NCBI RefSeq assembly: GCF_910592395.1
Contig: NC_088326.1
Span: 3,787,001-3,851,000 of the forward strand
Source of the DNA: Lineus longissimus
Taxonomy: Eukaryota > Nemertea > Pilidiophora > Heteronemertea > Lineidae
DNA length: 64,000 nt
Direction of reading: 5' to 3'
This document shows positions 22,267-33,967 of the stretch, piece by piece; positions within the stretch are counted from its first letter, which is position 1, and the number at the start of each line of letters is the position of its first letter. A program made the position numbers and the translations under genes. The notes under the pieces were generated by a model. It was not told where the DNA came from. It did not search any database and saw nothing but the letters and a program-made list of their open reading frames with translations.

Positions 22267-25200
22267 GTAAGTTTTTATGATATGACAATGTCGATTTTTG
22301 ATACAGCTAACATCATAATCGGGAAGGAACGGATCGATAGATTTTACACTCATTAAACATCGGCTCATACGATCGACACTTGTTGATTAACCAGACGGCA
22401 CAATGAATTATAACATCCAGAAGTACATGTATTAAGGTAGCAGGAAGGGGTGGGCGTTTGTGGTTTCTGAGCGTGAGGGGGTATAGTGGTGTCTGTTGAC
22501 TGTGACTGAGATTAGGCTATAATGGATAGTAAAACATTACATTTATTGTTCTATTTTGTAATTATGAGTATTGTAATTATAAGTACTAGCATATACCCAT
22601 GGAGCGGCCAAAGTTGAAATGTAATATACATTAGTTAAATGGGCACGATGATTGAGCTACATTAAATTTCTAACGTTACTGAAGTTTTATTAAAGGTTAA
22701 ACACGAAATTAACTGCATTTAGGGACTTATTGCTGCTATCTACATGCAACCCCCAATAGATTGATTGGAGTACGCTATTTTGCACAATGCATTGAGACCA
22801 GTGATAGCAGGTCCTGTTCCAAATAAGACCCTCACATATTAGGCATATCACCTACCCACTCCCGTACCCAATGCCTCTGTCGGACCAAAGCCAGGCGCAT
22901 GGAGAGATGCAGAACGCAATTCAAACTGACAACATCAGTCAGTAAAGAATAAAACAAAGAGCAAGCGCTGGCCACTGTACATATTTTGTCCATCCTGGCA
23001 TAACTGTTTATTATATATATATGTATGTTTATTCGTACATCAAAAGAGTACACTTCTTAACCTAGTGCATATTGGTGCAGTGCATTTACATGTATAGTGC
23101 GTGCATTAATTAGACGTATTACAATAATGACAAGTGTAAATTAATTAACACACAGATGTCTCAGGTCAGTGTTTCTCGAATAGAACTAAAATAGAACAGG
23201 CTAATCATTAATCTCCCTGCTAATACCCTGCACCATGGACCAGGTTGTATAGCACTATATACGTGCTGGAAGCTAATACTGATGTGGCAGGGAGAATATG
23301 CGTGAAGTTTGTGTATGCTTTTGAGAATGAGCGGAGCTCTCCAGTCGACGTGCTCCCTGAAAAGTTGTTATTTATTCCAAAACCACCTAGATATTCGACG
23401 TATGACACCCTCAGTGACACTCTTACTTATGATCCACACCTACGAAACCAAAAGTTGCAAGAATTCGACGCATTTTCGAGGCCCAATTTTGAAACAAAAA
23501 TCGCCTCCTATTTAGCGGCCACAACGCGCATTATAGTATAGACTAGCATTGTACCCGTGGCGCAGGCAGGTTCAAATGGGCTATACCTTGAATAGATTGA
23601 ATTGCAATGAAAATATAATGCAATATCAAAGGAGCAATATCGAAGAGACAAATTAAACCAACCATTTGTCCACAGACTCGGACCCTGTGGCGTGCTGTAT
23701 TCGTGCATATAAAAGTAAATCAATTGGTCCGAATGAGATGATGAGGCAATGTGAATATACCTCGTTCCTTAGTCAGCAATATGCCCCTTTTTATACGGAG
23801 ATGAAGGAGAACCCAGATAGGCCTTCACATGTCGGCCTCCAAATGGCTCGGACCAATTGCACTATCACTACTAAAACTTTAAAATGTGTGCTCCTCCTAC
23901 ATGTAGCATGATCTCGGGCAAGGCACTTAGTCGACAGGCAAGCTAGAAGTTCAGCACCGTGAGCAGCTCCTTGATAAGGCCATGCCAAGTTCAGAGTACC
24001 TCTTCAGATACATCAAGTTTTGAAAGCTGTGGTGAGCACATAAACATACCATTGTAACCTTTAATTTGAAAATCCCTTCATAATCAAGGGCTAGCTCTGG
24101 CTAATACAGTACCAATATACGATAGACCATCAATTTGACCCCAGCTCCTTACTGCGGGAATCCCAAGTCCAGCAACCAAAAGTATCAAAATACATTTTTG
24201 TTTACATTTGAACTGCACACATGCGTTTGTTTACAATTTCTTTCCCGCGAAATCTCGAAGATCAGGTGACCTACAATCGTGGATTGAAAATAACATTAAC
24301 CTTGGTTCAGCTGGTCAACACGTGTACAGGCTGTTCCAATCATCCCCCTACAGCCAGCCGTTCAACAGGTAGTGTTAGTCACCCCACAGGGAGTGCAGGT
24401 GATTCATTAATCCCCTGCATAACTGAACAGCAATGGCTTGGCTTCCGTGAGTGATAAGGAGAATTGACCGTGTCCGATTAAAAATCCCTCATTACTGCTC
24501 CGCTGAAGTAAATTTCCGAAAATAAACATGACGTTGCATCAGGATAACATATCACCTGCAAACGTGCAAAATTTCGAGACGAAACACGACCCCCAAATGG
24601 CACTTTAGCGAGCCGCCTTATAGTATTATGATATAGATTGTTTTCGCTCAGGTTTCTCGTCCAATCACGTGACCTCTCCAACACTCGATAATGCACTCTT
24701 TTCGTCCACGTTTTAGGCCAATCTTCGGCATAAACATGAAATCTAATAAGCGCAGTACTAAAATCAGATGTTTCTCTCGCCTTGAAAACATTCCTGGGTA
24801 AAATCCATTGAGATTAGCCGAGTTAATCTACTTTTTCCGTGCTTAAAATCTCTGCCGCTGAATTCTATAAATAGAAACAATTAACATCGCGGCAGTGTGG
24901 TTCCCATTGTGCGCCCTCCCACTTCACACCATATCAGGAAGTTTTACGGAGAGGGAGGGCGTGCAGTAAAAAGAATGGCCAAAATGACGTCACATTTTCC
25001 TGGCAATGCCTCTTTCCAGACCAGTCAAGCAGACAACGTTAGACCTAGAAAAACGAATATGTTAATTTGCAAAAGTATAAGCAGATTTCACCACTAACCA
25101 GTCAAATCGGAATACGACGGCGCAAAATGTTCTCGCTTTCCTCCTGCTAAAAAAACCTTGTTCCCGCACTCCTATTTTAATTTATGCCCTGGCAGGAATA

Positions 25201-28200
25201 TGATATGATCTGTTTTCACTTGTTTGTAATTAAATGGTATTCATATAATGAGATCAATAGTAGTGTTCCTTCAACCACCAGCAAGAGTACACGATACAAA
25301 GCCACTCAAAACTTCTTCTCCATGAACAGATCCCATCGTTCAACTAGTCTTCTCTCCCCAGGTGCCTCACGGACCTGCAGGTTCCCATACTCAAGACCAA
25401 CTCTTACGATATCGCCCTCAAAACAACCCTGGAGTCATGAATTCACAGGTGCTGCCTGTGAAATCAATGTTCTAGTTCTATTTGGTATGCTTCAGAAGGC
25501 ATAGTTTCAGAAAAACCATTGAGGTTTTACCTTCATGGTAACACTGAAGTGACATTCAACCCATTAAATTATCGGTAGGCCTAAAATCTCTGCCGCTGAA
25601 TTCTATAAATAGAAACTATTAACATCGCGGCAGTGTGGTTCCCATTGTGCGCCGTCCCACTTCACACCATGTCAGGAAGTTTTACGGAGAGGGCTCGAAG
25701 GCGTGCGGTAAGAAGAATGGCCAAAATGACGTCACGTTTTCCTGGCAATGTCTCTTGCCAGACCAGTCAAGCATTGGGAAAGCATCTTTAATTCAGACAA
25801 CGTTAGAACTAGAAAAACGAATATTTATGTTAATTTGCTAAAGTAAAAGCAGATTTCACCACTAACCAGTCAAATCGGAATACGACGGCGCAAAATGTTC
25901 TCGCTTCTCCTGCTAAAGAAACCTTGTTCCCGCACTCCTATTTTAATTTATGCCCAGGAATATGATATGATCTGTTTTCACGTGTTTGTAATTAAATGGT
26001 ATTCAATGAGATCAATAGTAGTGTTCCTTCAACCACCAGCAAGAGTACACGATACAAAGCCACTCAACACTTCCTCTCCATGAACAGATCCCATCGTTCA
26101 ACTAGTCTTCTCTCCCCAGGTGCCTCACGGACCTGCAGGTTCCCATACTCAAGACCAACTCTTACGATATCTCGCTCAAAACAACCCTGGAGTCATGAAT
26201 TCACAGGTGCTGCCTGTGAAATCAATGTTCTAGTTCTATTTGGTATGCTTCAGAAGGCATAGTTTCAGAAAAACCATTGAGGTTTTATTATTACCTCCAT
26301 GGTAACACTGAAGTGACATTCAACCCATTAAATTATCGGTAGGCCTACATTAGTTTGCAAGTTGTCTAGCAATGCCGCGAGGTGTAAAGATTTCCCCTTT
26401 TGATAGATTACGAAGCAACAACCGCAGCAAGTACCAGAAGCAACAGTGAGGCAGTACATGTAAATGATGTCAACGTCGATGAACATCCTATGCGGCAGAG
26501 ACGAAAACGTCGTAAAGTGCGTTGCGAACTGGGGGAATTTTATGATGTAGCCATAGAGCAGTGTCGGTCCTGCAGTATCCCTTGCAGCCTCAGTAGTAGA
26601 GTTTGCCATGAAATGGGGTGTGATGGTAAGTTTTAATGATATGATTCATGTGGATTTTTGGACAGCGAACATCATACAGTAATCCATCCTGGCATAACCA
26701 GTTAAGTGGTTTTCAATGAATATATACCCAGCCCGATATTTTGTATATGACGTAGGTGTAAAAAAGCCTGATCTCAGGATGACAGTAATCGGGAAATAAC
26801 GGATCGAGTTATAACATCAAGCATAGATTAATCTTTGCTTCATGGTAAATATCAGGCAATTTCATTCGATACATACTTATACTTCCTCATGGAAACATGC
26901 GTAAGGAGAAGTCGTGTTGTAGGCCCTGCTTGCAAGATGATGCTCGGTAACGCTGAAGTGACATTCAACCCATTAAATTATCAGTAGGCCTACATTGTTA
27001 ATTTGCAAGTCGTCTAGCAGTGCCGCGATGTGTAAAGATTTCCCCCTTCGATAGATTACGAAGCAAAAACCGCAGCAAGTACCAGAAGCAACAGTGAGGC
27101 AGTACATGTAAATGATGTCAACGTCGATGAACTTCCTATGCGGCAGAGACGAAAACGACGCAAAGGGCGTTGCGAACGAGGGGAATATTATTCAGCACTC
27201 ATAGAGCAGTGTCGGTCATGCAGTATCCCTTGCAGCCTCAGTAGTAGAGTTTGCCTCGTCATGGGGTGTGATGGTAAGTTTTAATGATATGATACATGTA
27301 ACTTTTTGGACAGCTAACACCATACAGTAATCCATCCTGGCATAACCAGTGGTTTTCAATGAATATATACCCCGCTCGATATTTTGTATATGACGTAGGT
27401 GTAAAAAAAGCCTGATCTCAGGATGACAGTAATCGGGATAAAACGAATGGATAGATTTTACATACCCTTTTACATGATATGGCTTAATGCGATCGGTTAT
27501 TGAAAATCGCATTGGTTCATTCAGGATTTGCATCTTGAGCACAACCTCATCAAAATTTAGAGCCTTGGCATCGGGTCCGTGATCTAAAAACATCGTCCCG
27601 TTTTAAAAGTCCGATTACGCAGTCAGTTTTGTTAAAATATTGACCCGTCGTTGATCGTTGATATATTGATTTACACTTTGCCAGGAACCTAATTTTAGAA
27701 ACGCCTTAAAGTATGAATTTATTATTGATTGTTGGTAGACAAATATGGTATATTGATTTCCTTAGTGTTGGCACCTATCTTGGAACCGGGGTTTACATCC
27801 TTATACTAACACTGCAATAGACTGGTCTATAAACAGTGGTTTTCAATTTACTCCCCATCTCGATATTTCATGCGACGTAGGAGTATCAAAAACCTGGATC
27901 TCAGGATGATAAGCTGTAGGACCGTGGTCGTCTTGTAGGCGAAACTCCTGTGGCCTATATCTTTTTGCAAGGCCACATCTTCGACAGAAGATCACAATCT
28001 CAAACTCTGTGAAGTATTGTTTTGATTGAATGAACTGAATAATAAGGGAGATATTGCGATGGAAACTTGACAAAGCAGGTATAGCCATTTCAGGTGAGGC
28101 TGGCAATACGTTTAAAGGGAGTAAAGAACATGAGGTTCAGGATGCAGGATTTGAGGCATTTTTATAGTTGATGAATACTAGAACGAGTGCACACAGTGTA

Positions 28201-29099
28201 TTAACGTTAAAGTGACATTCCACGCATTTAATAAGTTTCATCGCATTATTGTTGCAGTCGTTCTTTAGCAGTGCCGTGATATTTTCCTTTTTCGATAGGT
28301 TACAAAAGTTACCAAACAACGACCACCTTAGCCAGTACCAGTAGCAGCACTGAGGTTGGAACAATGTTAGCAAGTTCCAAAAGCAGCGCCGAGGTTGGAA
28401 TAATGGCAAGGAATAATGAGTTCATGTACATAATCGGTGGGACTGGTGGGGCGTCAGTGCTGTTGTTTTGCGTTGTTATCATTCTCGCAATCTGGCTGAT
28501 ACGGCTTTCTAGAGGTAACTGTTATCCATTAACGTTCTTCATTGAAAATGAGAATGAGAGTTAGAGTGCGTCATTGATTTCTCTATAAAATTTAGTGTGA
28601 ACTAATTAAAATGATATAAGATAACGATCGGAAAACCATCTCAAGACCGAGGGTATGGGACACAATAGGCGCAGTAATGCAATTTCTAAGGTCAAAGATG
28701 ACCGGGTCACCATGGAAGCATAAAAGGTCATTAGCTTGCCACCACATTATTCTTCACTTACAATATTTTAGGTTTTGCAAGTCTAACAATATTTTAATAT
28801 CAATTTGCATTCCAGAAAAGAAATCAAAGCGTGAGAAATACATGCGTGTGAGTTACTTAAACGAAAAGTCCGAAAAGGAGGAAAAGAGTTTACTGAAGAG
28901 TAATGAACAGTCAACTCGGAGCTGCTTAAGGGACACTACGACTGTCAGTGTGGAGGAAACGGATGAAACAAACATGTCAGTAAAGAACGCTGGCAGTGAC
29001 GTCGAAGCAACCGGTAGGTTTGGTTTCTCAACTAAAAGCGTTTTGAATTCCGGACTCAGCGATGAAGAAAACCTTTCATTTGTAGAAGAAATGTGTTAA
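22062..29099 (+). CDS. TNFR-superfamily-like receptor with TACI/BCMA-type repeats, copy A
   Basis: Five exons (22062-22266, 26407-26625, 27055-27273, 28299-28514, 28816-29099) join in phase 1 to give 1143 nt, 380 residues plus stop. Order: signal peptide, Cys repeat 1, basic spacer plus Cys repeat 2, basic spacer plus Cys repeat 3, Ser/Thr stalk, one transmembrane helix, cytoplasmic tail. Each repeat has six Cys spaced C-x12-C-x2-C-x3-C-x6-C-x4-C with aromatic residues after the first Cys. That closely follows the spacing of TACI and BCMA repeats (TNFRSF13B and 17), though those have x7-8 and x3 at the end. The tail includes SVEE, which fits the short TRAF2-binding consensus. TNF-ligand binding and NF-kB signalling are inferred from family. 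The receptor has no vertebrate-style death domain. Confidence 0.72.
22586..22970 (-). mobile_element. 387-bp element, inverted copy
   Basis: Reverse complement of the element at 17857-18243, starting CTAGCATATACCC and ending GAGCAAGCGCTG. It lies in intron 1 of the receptor gene and is absent from unit B. Confidence 0.75.
23542..24638. mobile_element. ACTAGCATT repeat, receptor intron 1 copy
   Basis: Diverged relative of 15781-16880, starting ACTAGCATTGTACCCGTGG and ending TTATGATATAGATT. It has a single copy of the internal block that is duplicated in the other copy. Confidence 0.7.
24841..26345 (+). repeat. Tandem duplication of about 740 bp in receptor intron 1
   Basis: A block beginning TAAAATCTCTGCCGCTGAATTC occurs at about 24844 and again at about 25582. 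Each copy ends with AACCCATTAAATTATCGGTAGGCCT, the sequence that also leads into the cassette exon. The copies differ by small indels. Confidence 0.85.
26407..26625 (+). CDS. TNFR-like copy A exon 2: cassette with Cys repeat 2
   Basis: This 219-bp exon is phase 1 to phase 1, so it can be gained, lost or skipped without changing frame. It encodes a Ser/Thr/Ala-rich spacer, the basic run RQRRKRRK, and CELGEFYDVAIEQCRSC plus the remaining Cys. The basic run fits a furin-type cleavage consensus (R-x-K/R-R). Confidence 0.75.
27055..27273 (+). CDS. TNFR-like copy A exon 3: cassette with Cys repeat 3
   Basis: A near-duplicate of exon 2, also 219 bp and phase 1-1, with RQRRKRRKGR and CERGEYYSALIEQCRSC. 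The flanking introns are also duplicated (the block around AATTATCAGTAGGCCTACATT and the donor-side sequence). This points to duplication of an exon with its flanks. Confidence 0.75.
28299..28514 (+). CDS. TNFR-like copy A exon 4: stalk and transmembrane helix
   Basis: This 216-bp exon, phase 1-1, encodes a Thr/Ser-rich stalk with a 13-residue internal repeat (LASTSSSTEVGTM, LASSKSSAEVGIM). A transmembrane segment follows (about IIGGTGGASVLLFCVVIILA) and a basic stop-transfer, RLSRG. The donor is GTAACT. Confidence 0.78.
28816..29099 (+). CDS. TNFR-like copy A exon 5: cytoplasmic tail
   Basis: The acceptor CATTCCAG joins phase 1. The tail is about 94 residues, Lys/Glu-rich at first (KKSKREKYMR) and then acidic with Ser/Thr. 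It contains SVEETDE, matching the (P/S/A/T)-x-(Q/E)-E TRAF motif, and ends EEMC before TAA at 29097-29099. No death domain was recognised. Confidence 0.7.
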
Positions 29100-29879
29100 A
29101 TGAAAGATTCTGATTGAAACAACGATTACCTCGACGGAGAGCTAGATTGGTTCCTAATGGTCAGACTAGATGGCAGGACCGAACGAATCAGAATGTTAGC
29201 TTAATTCATTAAAATTCATGCACTCCTTCCTGAAAACTGATATTTTTTTATCCTTGTGTATAGTATTAAGTATAGTTTCTTGCAAATAAGTTTTGCTGAT
29301 GTGGTTTTCTCTACGGGCATCACAAAGCAACAAGGCCGTTACGGTCTCGCTGTGTCGGAGTTTTTTATATTGAAAAACTCTGGTGGAGCAATCAGATTCA
29401 AAATTCCAGTATTGACAGACTTTTCAAGAAAGACAATCAGACTAAATACTATTGTGACGTGTATCACTCGTATATACTGTATGTTATAAACTACTATTTC
29501 TTGATGTGTTAAGTAGGAATTATGAAAACGACTGTTGCATCAAGATATTTCTTCTCTTCTTTCAGATGGCTCTCTAGTATAACCGAGCTCCCTAACCTCT
29601 CGAAGACTGCAGCCTCCACAGAGGGTACAAACCTCATCTGCCAATACGACTGCGGTACAACATAATTCAGATGTGTTCATTTAATTTGATAATCACATGA
29701 GATGCTAAAACCATAGAATAATTGATGGAGTGGAAGAAGTTGTGATGTGATTCCAACTTTGCGGAAATACGTCCGTTTTTAATTGTTGATCACAAATGTA
29801 AAGCTCAAATTTTCCATTTTTGATTATATTTATTATAAAATCGCTGAATGTAAACCACCGCGACCCCGAAAATGTTCAT
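29100..29879. other. 3' flank of receptor gene, unit A
   Basis: No coding exon was recognised. It is poorly conserved against the matching position of unit B (about 52200-52580), in contrast to the 3' boundary block that follows. Confidence 0.4.
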
Positions 29880-30270
29880 GTTATATATATATATGAATGA
29901 TGCTTATATAGCGCAGTATCCAGACAATTGTCCGCTCAATGCGCTTTACAATTGAAAAGCCCAACTCATCCAAAGGCCTCCCGAAAGAGGTGGGTTTTCA
30001 GAAGGACTCTGAATGAGCTAAGGTTGTCGCACAATCCCAGTCGCTCGGGTAGACCATTCCAGAGCTGTGGGGCTGCGAGAGAGAAAGCCCGGTCACCGTA
30101 TGATGGTACAACCGGCTTTGGACTCACCCGCAGCCTGACACACCCCCGCGATCGCAGGTCAAACGAGTGAGACTGCGCGACAATGAGCTCGGAAATATAA
30201 GATGGAACCAGTCCATAGATTGCTGTGACGTCATCAACGAAAACGGCATCGAAGCGAGCCGTCCGGGGGG
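29880..30270. mobile_element. Dispersed repeat (TATATAGCGCAGTATCC type), unit A only
   Basis: The stretch has TATATAGCGC, CAATGCGCTTTACA, AGGTGGGTTTTCAG, CCATTCCAGAGCTGTGGGGC and CCCGGTCACCG in a fixed order, a pattern I recognise from widespread repeats of aquatic animals. Unit B lacks it at the matching place. Any ORF in it is incidental. Confidence 0.65.
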
Positions 30271-30427
30271 GATTAAACCATCAATTTCTAGAAAATGTGC
30301 ATTTCGATTCGAAAACCTTACCGATTTATGAGAAAGTGACGTAGTCATTTGTCAAAAACAGCTAAAACATTATATGGTAAAATTTGACACGAGTTACCCA
30401 CTTTTGGCATTTAAAAAAGACATGTAG

Positions 30428-30447
30428 ATTTTGTTGTTGTTGTTGTT
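30428..30447. repeat. (TTG)n microsatellite
   Basis: Short TTG run near the unit 3' boundary; a shorter version is at about 52593-52606 in unit B. Confidence 0.8.
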
Positions 30448-30888
30448 GTGGTCATAATTTCGTCTGTACATACAAGTGTTGTGAACTGGTGTAAATAAAT
30501 TATCTGCTATCATCTTAATGCAATGAAATAAAATAAAGTCCTTTTTTACATCGTCGAAATTAGGTTAAAAGTGGTGCTTTTATTTGTAATAGTTGTAAAA
30601 ATGAGGAAAATACTATGTATACTATGTACTATTCCGTCCAAAATAAGCCATTTAAAATATTGTACATAATTGGTTTTTTAAACCTGGTTCTGAAGGAGTC
30701 CATAAAGACTATTTGTAAACACTATGTTTTATTCATTTAAAAGTTACAAGTAGTTATTGAATTTATGTGTAAGAGTACTATGTTTTACGAACGAAATTAG
30801 CGGAAGAAAACCTAAGGAAAAGATATCTTATAATATATAGAGGTAATATTATTTAGTGTTATCTTATTGCGTTGAAATAAAATAATTT

Positions 30889-31666
30889 GTGTGCAAATTT
30901 TAGTTCTTTTGATATCATTTTCATGCGCATGTTCCGGAAACAGCCCGTGAGTATCGACGAAGAGAGTGCCGCTCTACGTTAACGACCGGTATTTATCCCT
31001 GCATCATACTCCATAAAAATAGGTGAAATATTATAACATTAAATCCCCACCATCAATGGAATACACTTTCCAGATATACAACTGCAATGAAATTTAACGA
31101 GATATCGCGATGAAGCCAGACTTTATACCGAGATGTATCCAAAATAATTCATTTTACTAATAAAAGGAAATTGGAATAATCTCCATCATACTGCAGGATA
31201 ACTTGTCAATATTTGTCAGCAATTCTGAATACCAGTAAATTCGTTGCCCTCACCGCCACTTCCAGTATTACTGACATCCTGATAATATAATAGAAAATAG
31301 TATGATATAATGAGATATCCATGGCGTATAATACGTGAGGTTTCCTAAGAAGACTGTCCATATACTGTGGACACTGTCGATCAGAATACTTGAAATATTG
31401 CTCATTATATAACGTTACAGATGTTGGTGGACGTGTTGTACTGGTACGGGCGTTGTCAATGGAGTATTTCTTTGAACACCCACTGTCACCACCCGAGACG
31501 TCAAGTTAGCCCAAGGTCTGCTGATTGTCACACACCCCGAGACTTCTCACCGAACACATATCCAAATGACCGAAGACAGATATAGATGCGCGATCAACGG
31601 CTGATTCGGAAATGAACACGGGGTGGTTTACCATGTCAAATGGAGTTGTCACAGAATCACCAATAT
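30889..31666 (+). other. Unit 5' region, no recognised gene (unit B)
   Basis: Matches 7130-7905 of unit A and, split by the BEL/Pao element, 53020-53204 and 63131-63425 of unit C. No exon was recognised. Confidence 0.5.
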
Positions 31667-32128
31667 GGCCAGAGTCCTCTATTAAAACATGTGTACATTA
31701 CGTGTACATTGTTGTGCATAGGTTTTGGTAAAAAAAATACTCATTGGACCAATCAATCTGCACAAAATTTTATATGTGTCAAGAAGAACCCTTTGCCAAT
31801 AGCATAATAAAGTTTTAAAAAATTCCAATACCGATTGCCTGAGAAAAAAAGATTTCCGTACACAATATCCATCAAAACGTCACTGGCGCATTGATATGGC
31901 CCTGTCAAAGTACAAGTTCTAAACTGACCAGTGAGACCACATTTTCTTAAATATATTATCAAAAAGCATATTTCTGTGATGGCCTGACTCTGTAGATTAA
32001 GAATCAACCACAGATTGAGAATTAATTCCACTTTGGTCCATCCAAGCCATGTATTTACCACAACTTCACATTTTGATAAGCTCTATGTGACTACACTTCC
32101 GGTCGTGGATGAATACAGGTCTCTGCCC
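31667..32128. mobile_element. 462-bp MITE-like insertion, unit B only
   Basis: Ends GGCCAGAGTCC and GGTCTCTGCCC are imperfect inverted repeats (9 of 11), with ATAT duplicated (31663-31666 and 32129-32132). Unit A has the empty site CACCAATATCTGAG near 7905. A minus-strand ORF of 102 codons inside (31753-32061) shows no known domain. Confidence 0.7.
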
Positions 32129-33021
32129 ATATCTGAGGAAAAAACACTTAAAAAACTCGGGAAGATCCCCAAATATTCCTAGTTTCGGTGGTGCAGCCGC
32201 AAGATAGCAATGACAGTAACTCACAGTCATTCGACCAAAGGAGTAAGCTGAAATGCGTTCCTCAGTGCTCTGCGCCCAACTCCGAGATGTTTATTATAGA
32301 GATATCAGATATATCTGATAATCCGGGCTATTCAGAAATAGAAAGTAAAATAGCTCATCACAACCTGGATTTCATGGGCCTCGATGCGAAAATCAAGGAT
32401 TTCTAAAGATTTCTGCTGGTTTCAATGCAAAACGTATCAACTGATACGCCACCTGGAAGCACTAAGATGAATTATTTTCAACGCCTAAAGTACTCGGATT
32501 GATCTCCGTATATACACCACAAGCAGAATATTTTTCTGTGCGCATCTGAATAAAATACCCACAGCTAAAATGACGCTCCCCTAATTGGCAGCCATCTTGA
32601 CCCTCAATGTACTGACACTGCTCAGCTTCCAGACAACGCGCTACCAGCGGACTAGATAGTAGGCTTGAATATCACCTCCGCTTTGGAGAATGGATTGGTA
32701 GCTTACCTAGAGTATTCAAAAATGGTGGTGTCGTCTATTGTTTTAACCCAGTACTATTATTCCTATCACTGGTGGTCCAGGACAAATAGAAATGCAGTTA
32801 TACACAATGCCGTGGTGCAACTACGACGGATCGCGCATGCGCTGTGCTATAACCGCTCAACGTTCGCATGATCTGTACGGTACCTCGAACAAGGATTATA
32901 ATCATCGTGTTAATTATCGCCCCGCAGGAATTAATGTCCATAATTTTTTCTCGAGTGTTGAGTAACTTATGATAAGCCTTCGGCTTTTCTGCGAAGCGCT
33001 ACTATAGTTAACGTGCATACG

Positions 33022-33966
33022 CAAGGAGGATACCGCGGTGACGTCACGGCTTTTCCAAGATGGCGCTGCATATTGTAAACAAACTCGATCCACGGCCAAG
33101 GGAAAATCAAGTCATCAAAAAAGTTAGATTTTTTCGCATCAAATCAGAGTTATTAGTACTTTTCTGCTATGAAATAAGTCTTCAGACAATAAGCTATCAT
33201 TTGAATAATGAAAAGTGCTGTTTTGATGGGGAAAAATAGGGTTTTTTAAACCAAATAGCCGGGCACCGATCTTCCAAAATTAGCGATGGTTTCAAAACAG
33301 TCTCCCAGATATGGGGCAATCTCTTCATTATCATAATGGGATTTGGAGGCATGTTTACAGATTTTACAAGTTCGAGACCTGTAATACCTAAAACTCGCAT
33401 AGATCCCCATAGATCCCCTCTATTTGTCGAGTTAGCGCCCCTGTAAGATCATGCATTTTCGGACACTAGAACGAAATCTTCCTGCGGATATCGCGGTTTC
33501 GGTGATGATTTTAGGAGAAATTGACTGTTCTTAGAGTTGTATGGGACAGAAATGAGTTCATACTTCATGAATACATGAATATATTATGATATGGGCGGGC
33601 TTCTAAGTCAAAACAATAACAAACTCAACTGCATCTCTACTGTATATTGCGTAGTGCATTGCCTAGTGTATTTCGTAGTGTATTTTAGCGGAGACATTAT
33701 TTCCGCACTTTGGCCACGCCAAACGTCTTTTTTATTCGTGGAAGTTAATCTGCTCTGTAAATTTTATTTTACACAGGAAGAATCCATACTAGGTATTGCA
33801 ATATTTCATGTCTATTGGTGTTTTTGTGTACAAAAGCGCACCAGACAGTGAGACGTGGAGATGTGTTCAGTACTGGTGCTGTCAGTAGACTGAATCTGAT
33901 TGGCCATAGCGATCACTAATATGGGTCGGGATCACGTGATGTGACGTCACCGCGGTATCCTCCTTG
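33022..33966. mobile_element. CAAGGAGGATACC MITE, 9-bp TSD, unit B upstream copy
   Basis: Terminal inverted repeats CAAGGAGGATACCGCGGTGACGTCAC, about 26 bp and essentially perfect. The left target duplication GTGCATACG is at 33013-33021 and its partner at 34661-34669, displaced by the next element nested at the junction. Unit A has the empty site near 8782. It has no transposase; 9-base duplications fit Mutator-like elements. Confidence 0.88.
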
Positions 33967-33967
33967 G

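Larger units (their letters stand above)
7041..30601 (+). repeat. Tandem unit A (PFK 3' half plus TNFR-like gene)
   Basis: This 23.6 kb unit begins and ends at the block GAGGAAAATACTATGTAT, seen again at about 30602 and 52756. Its exons and much intronic and intergenic DNA match unit B at very high identity, interrupted by unit-specific insertions. The boundaries are a convention, since homology runs on from one unit into the next. Confidence 0.85.

Noticed and set aside
29566-29660. Possible sixth receptor exon
   Set aside because: Exon 5 already ends in an in-frame stop and no downstream frame shows similarity.
7041-30601. Possibility that PFK and the receptor are one fused gene
   Set aside because: PFK exon 9 has its own stop in both units, and the receptor has its own signal peptide 3.5 kb downstream. 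No joining exon was seen.
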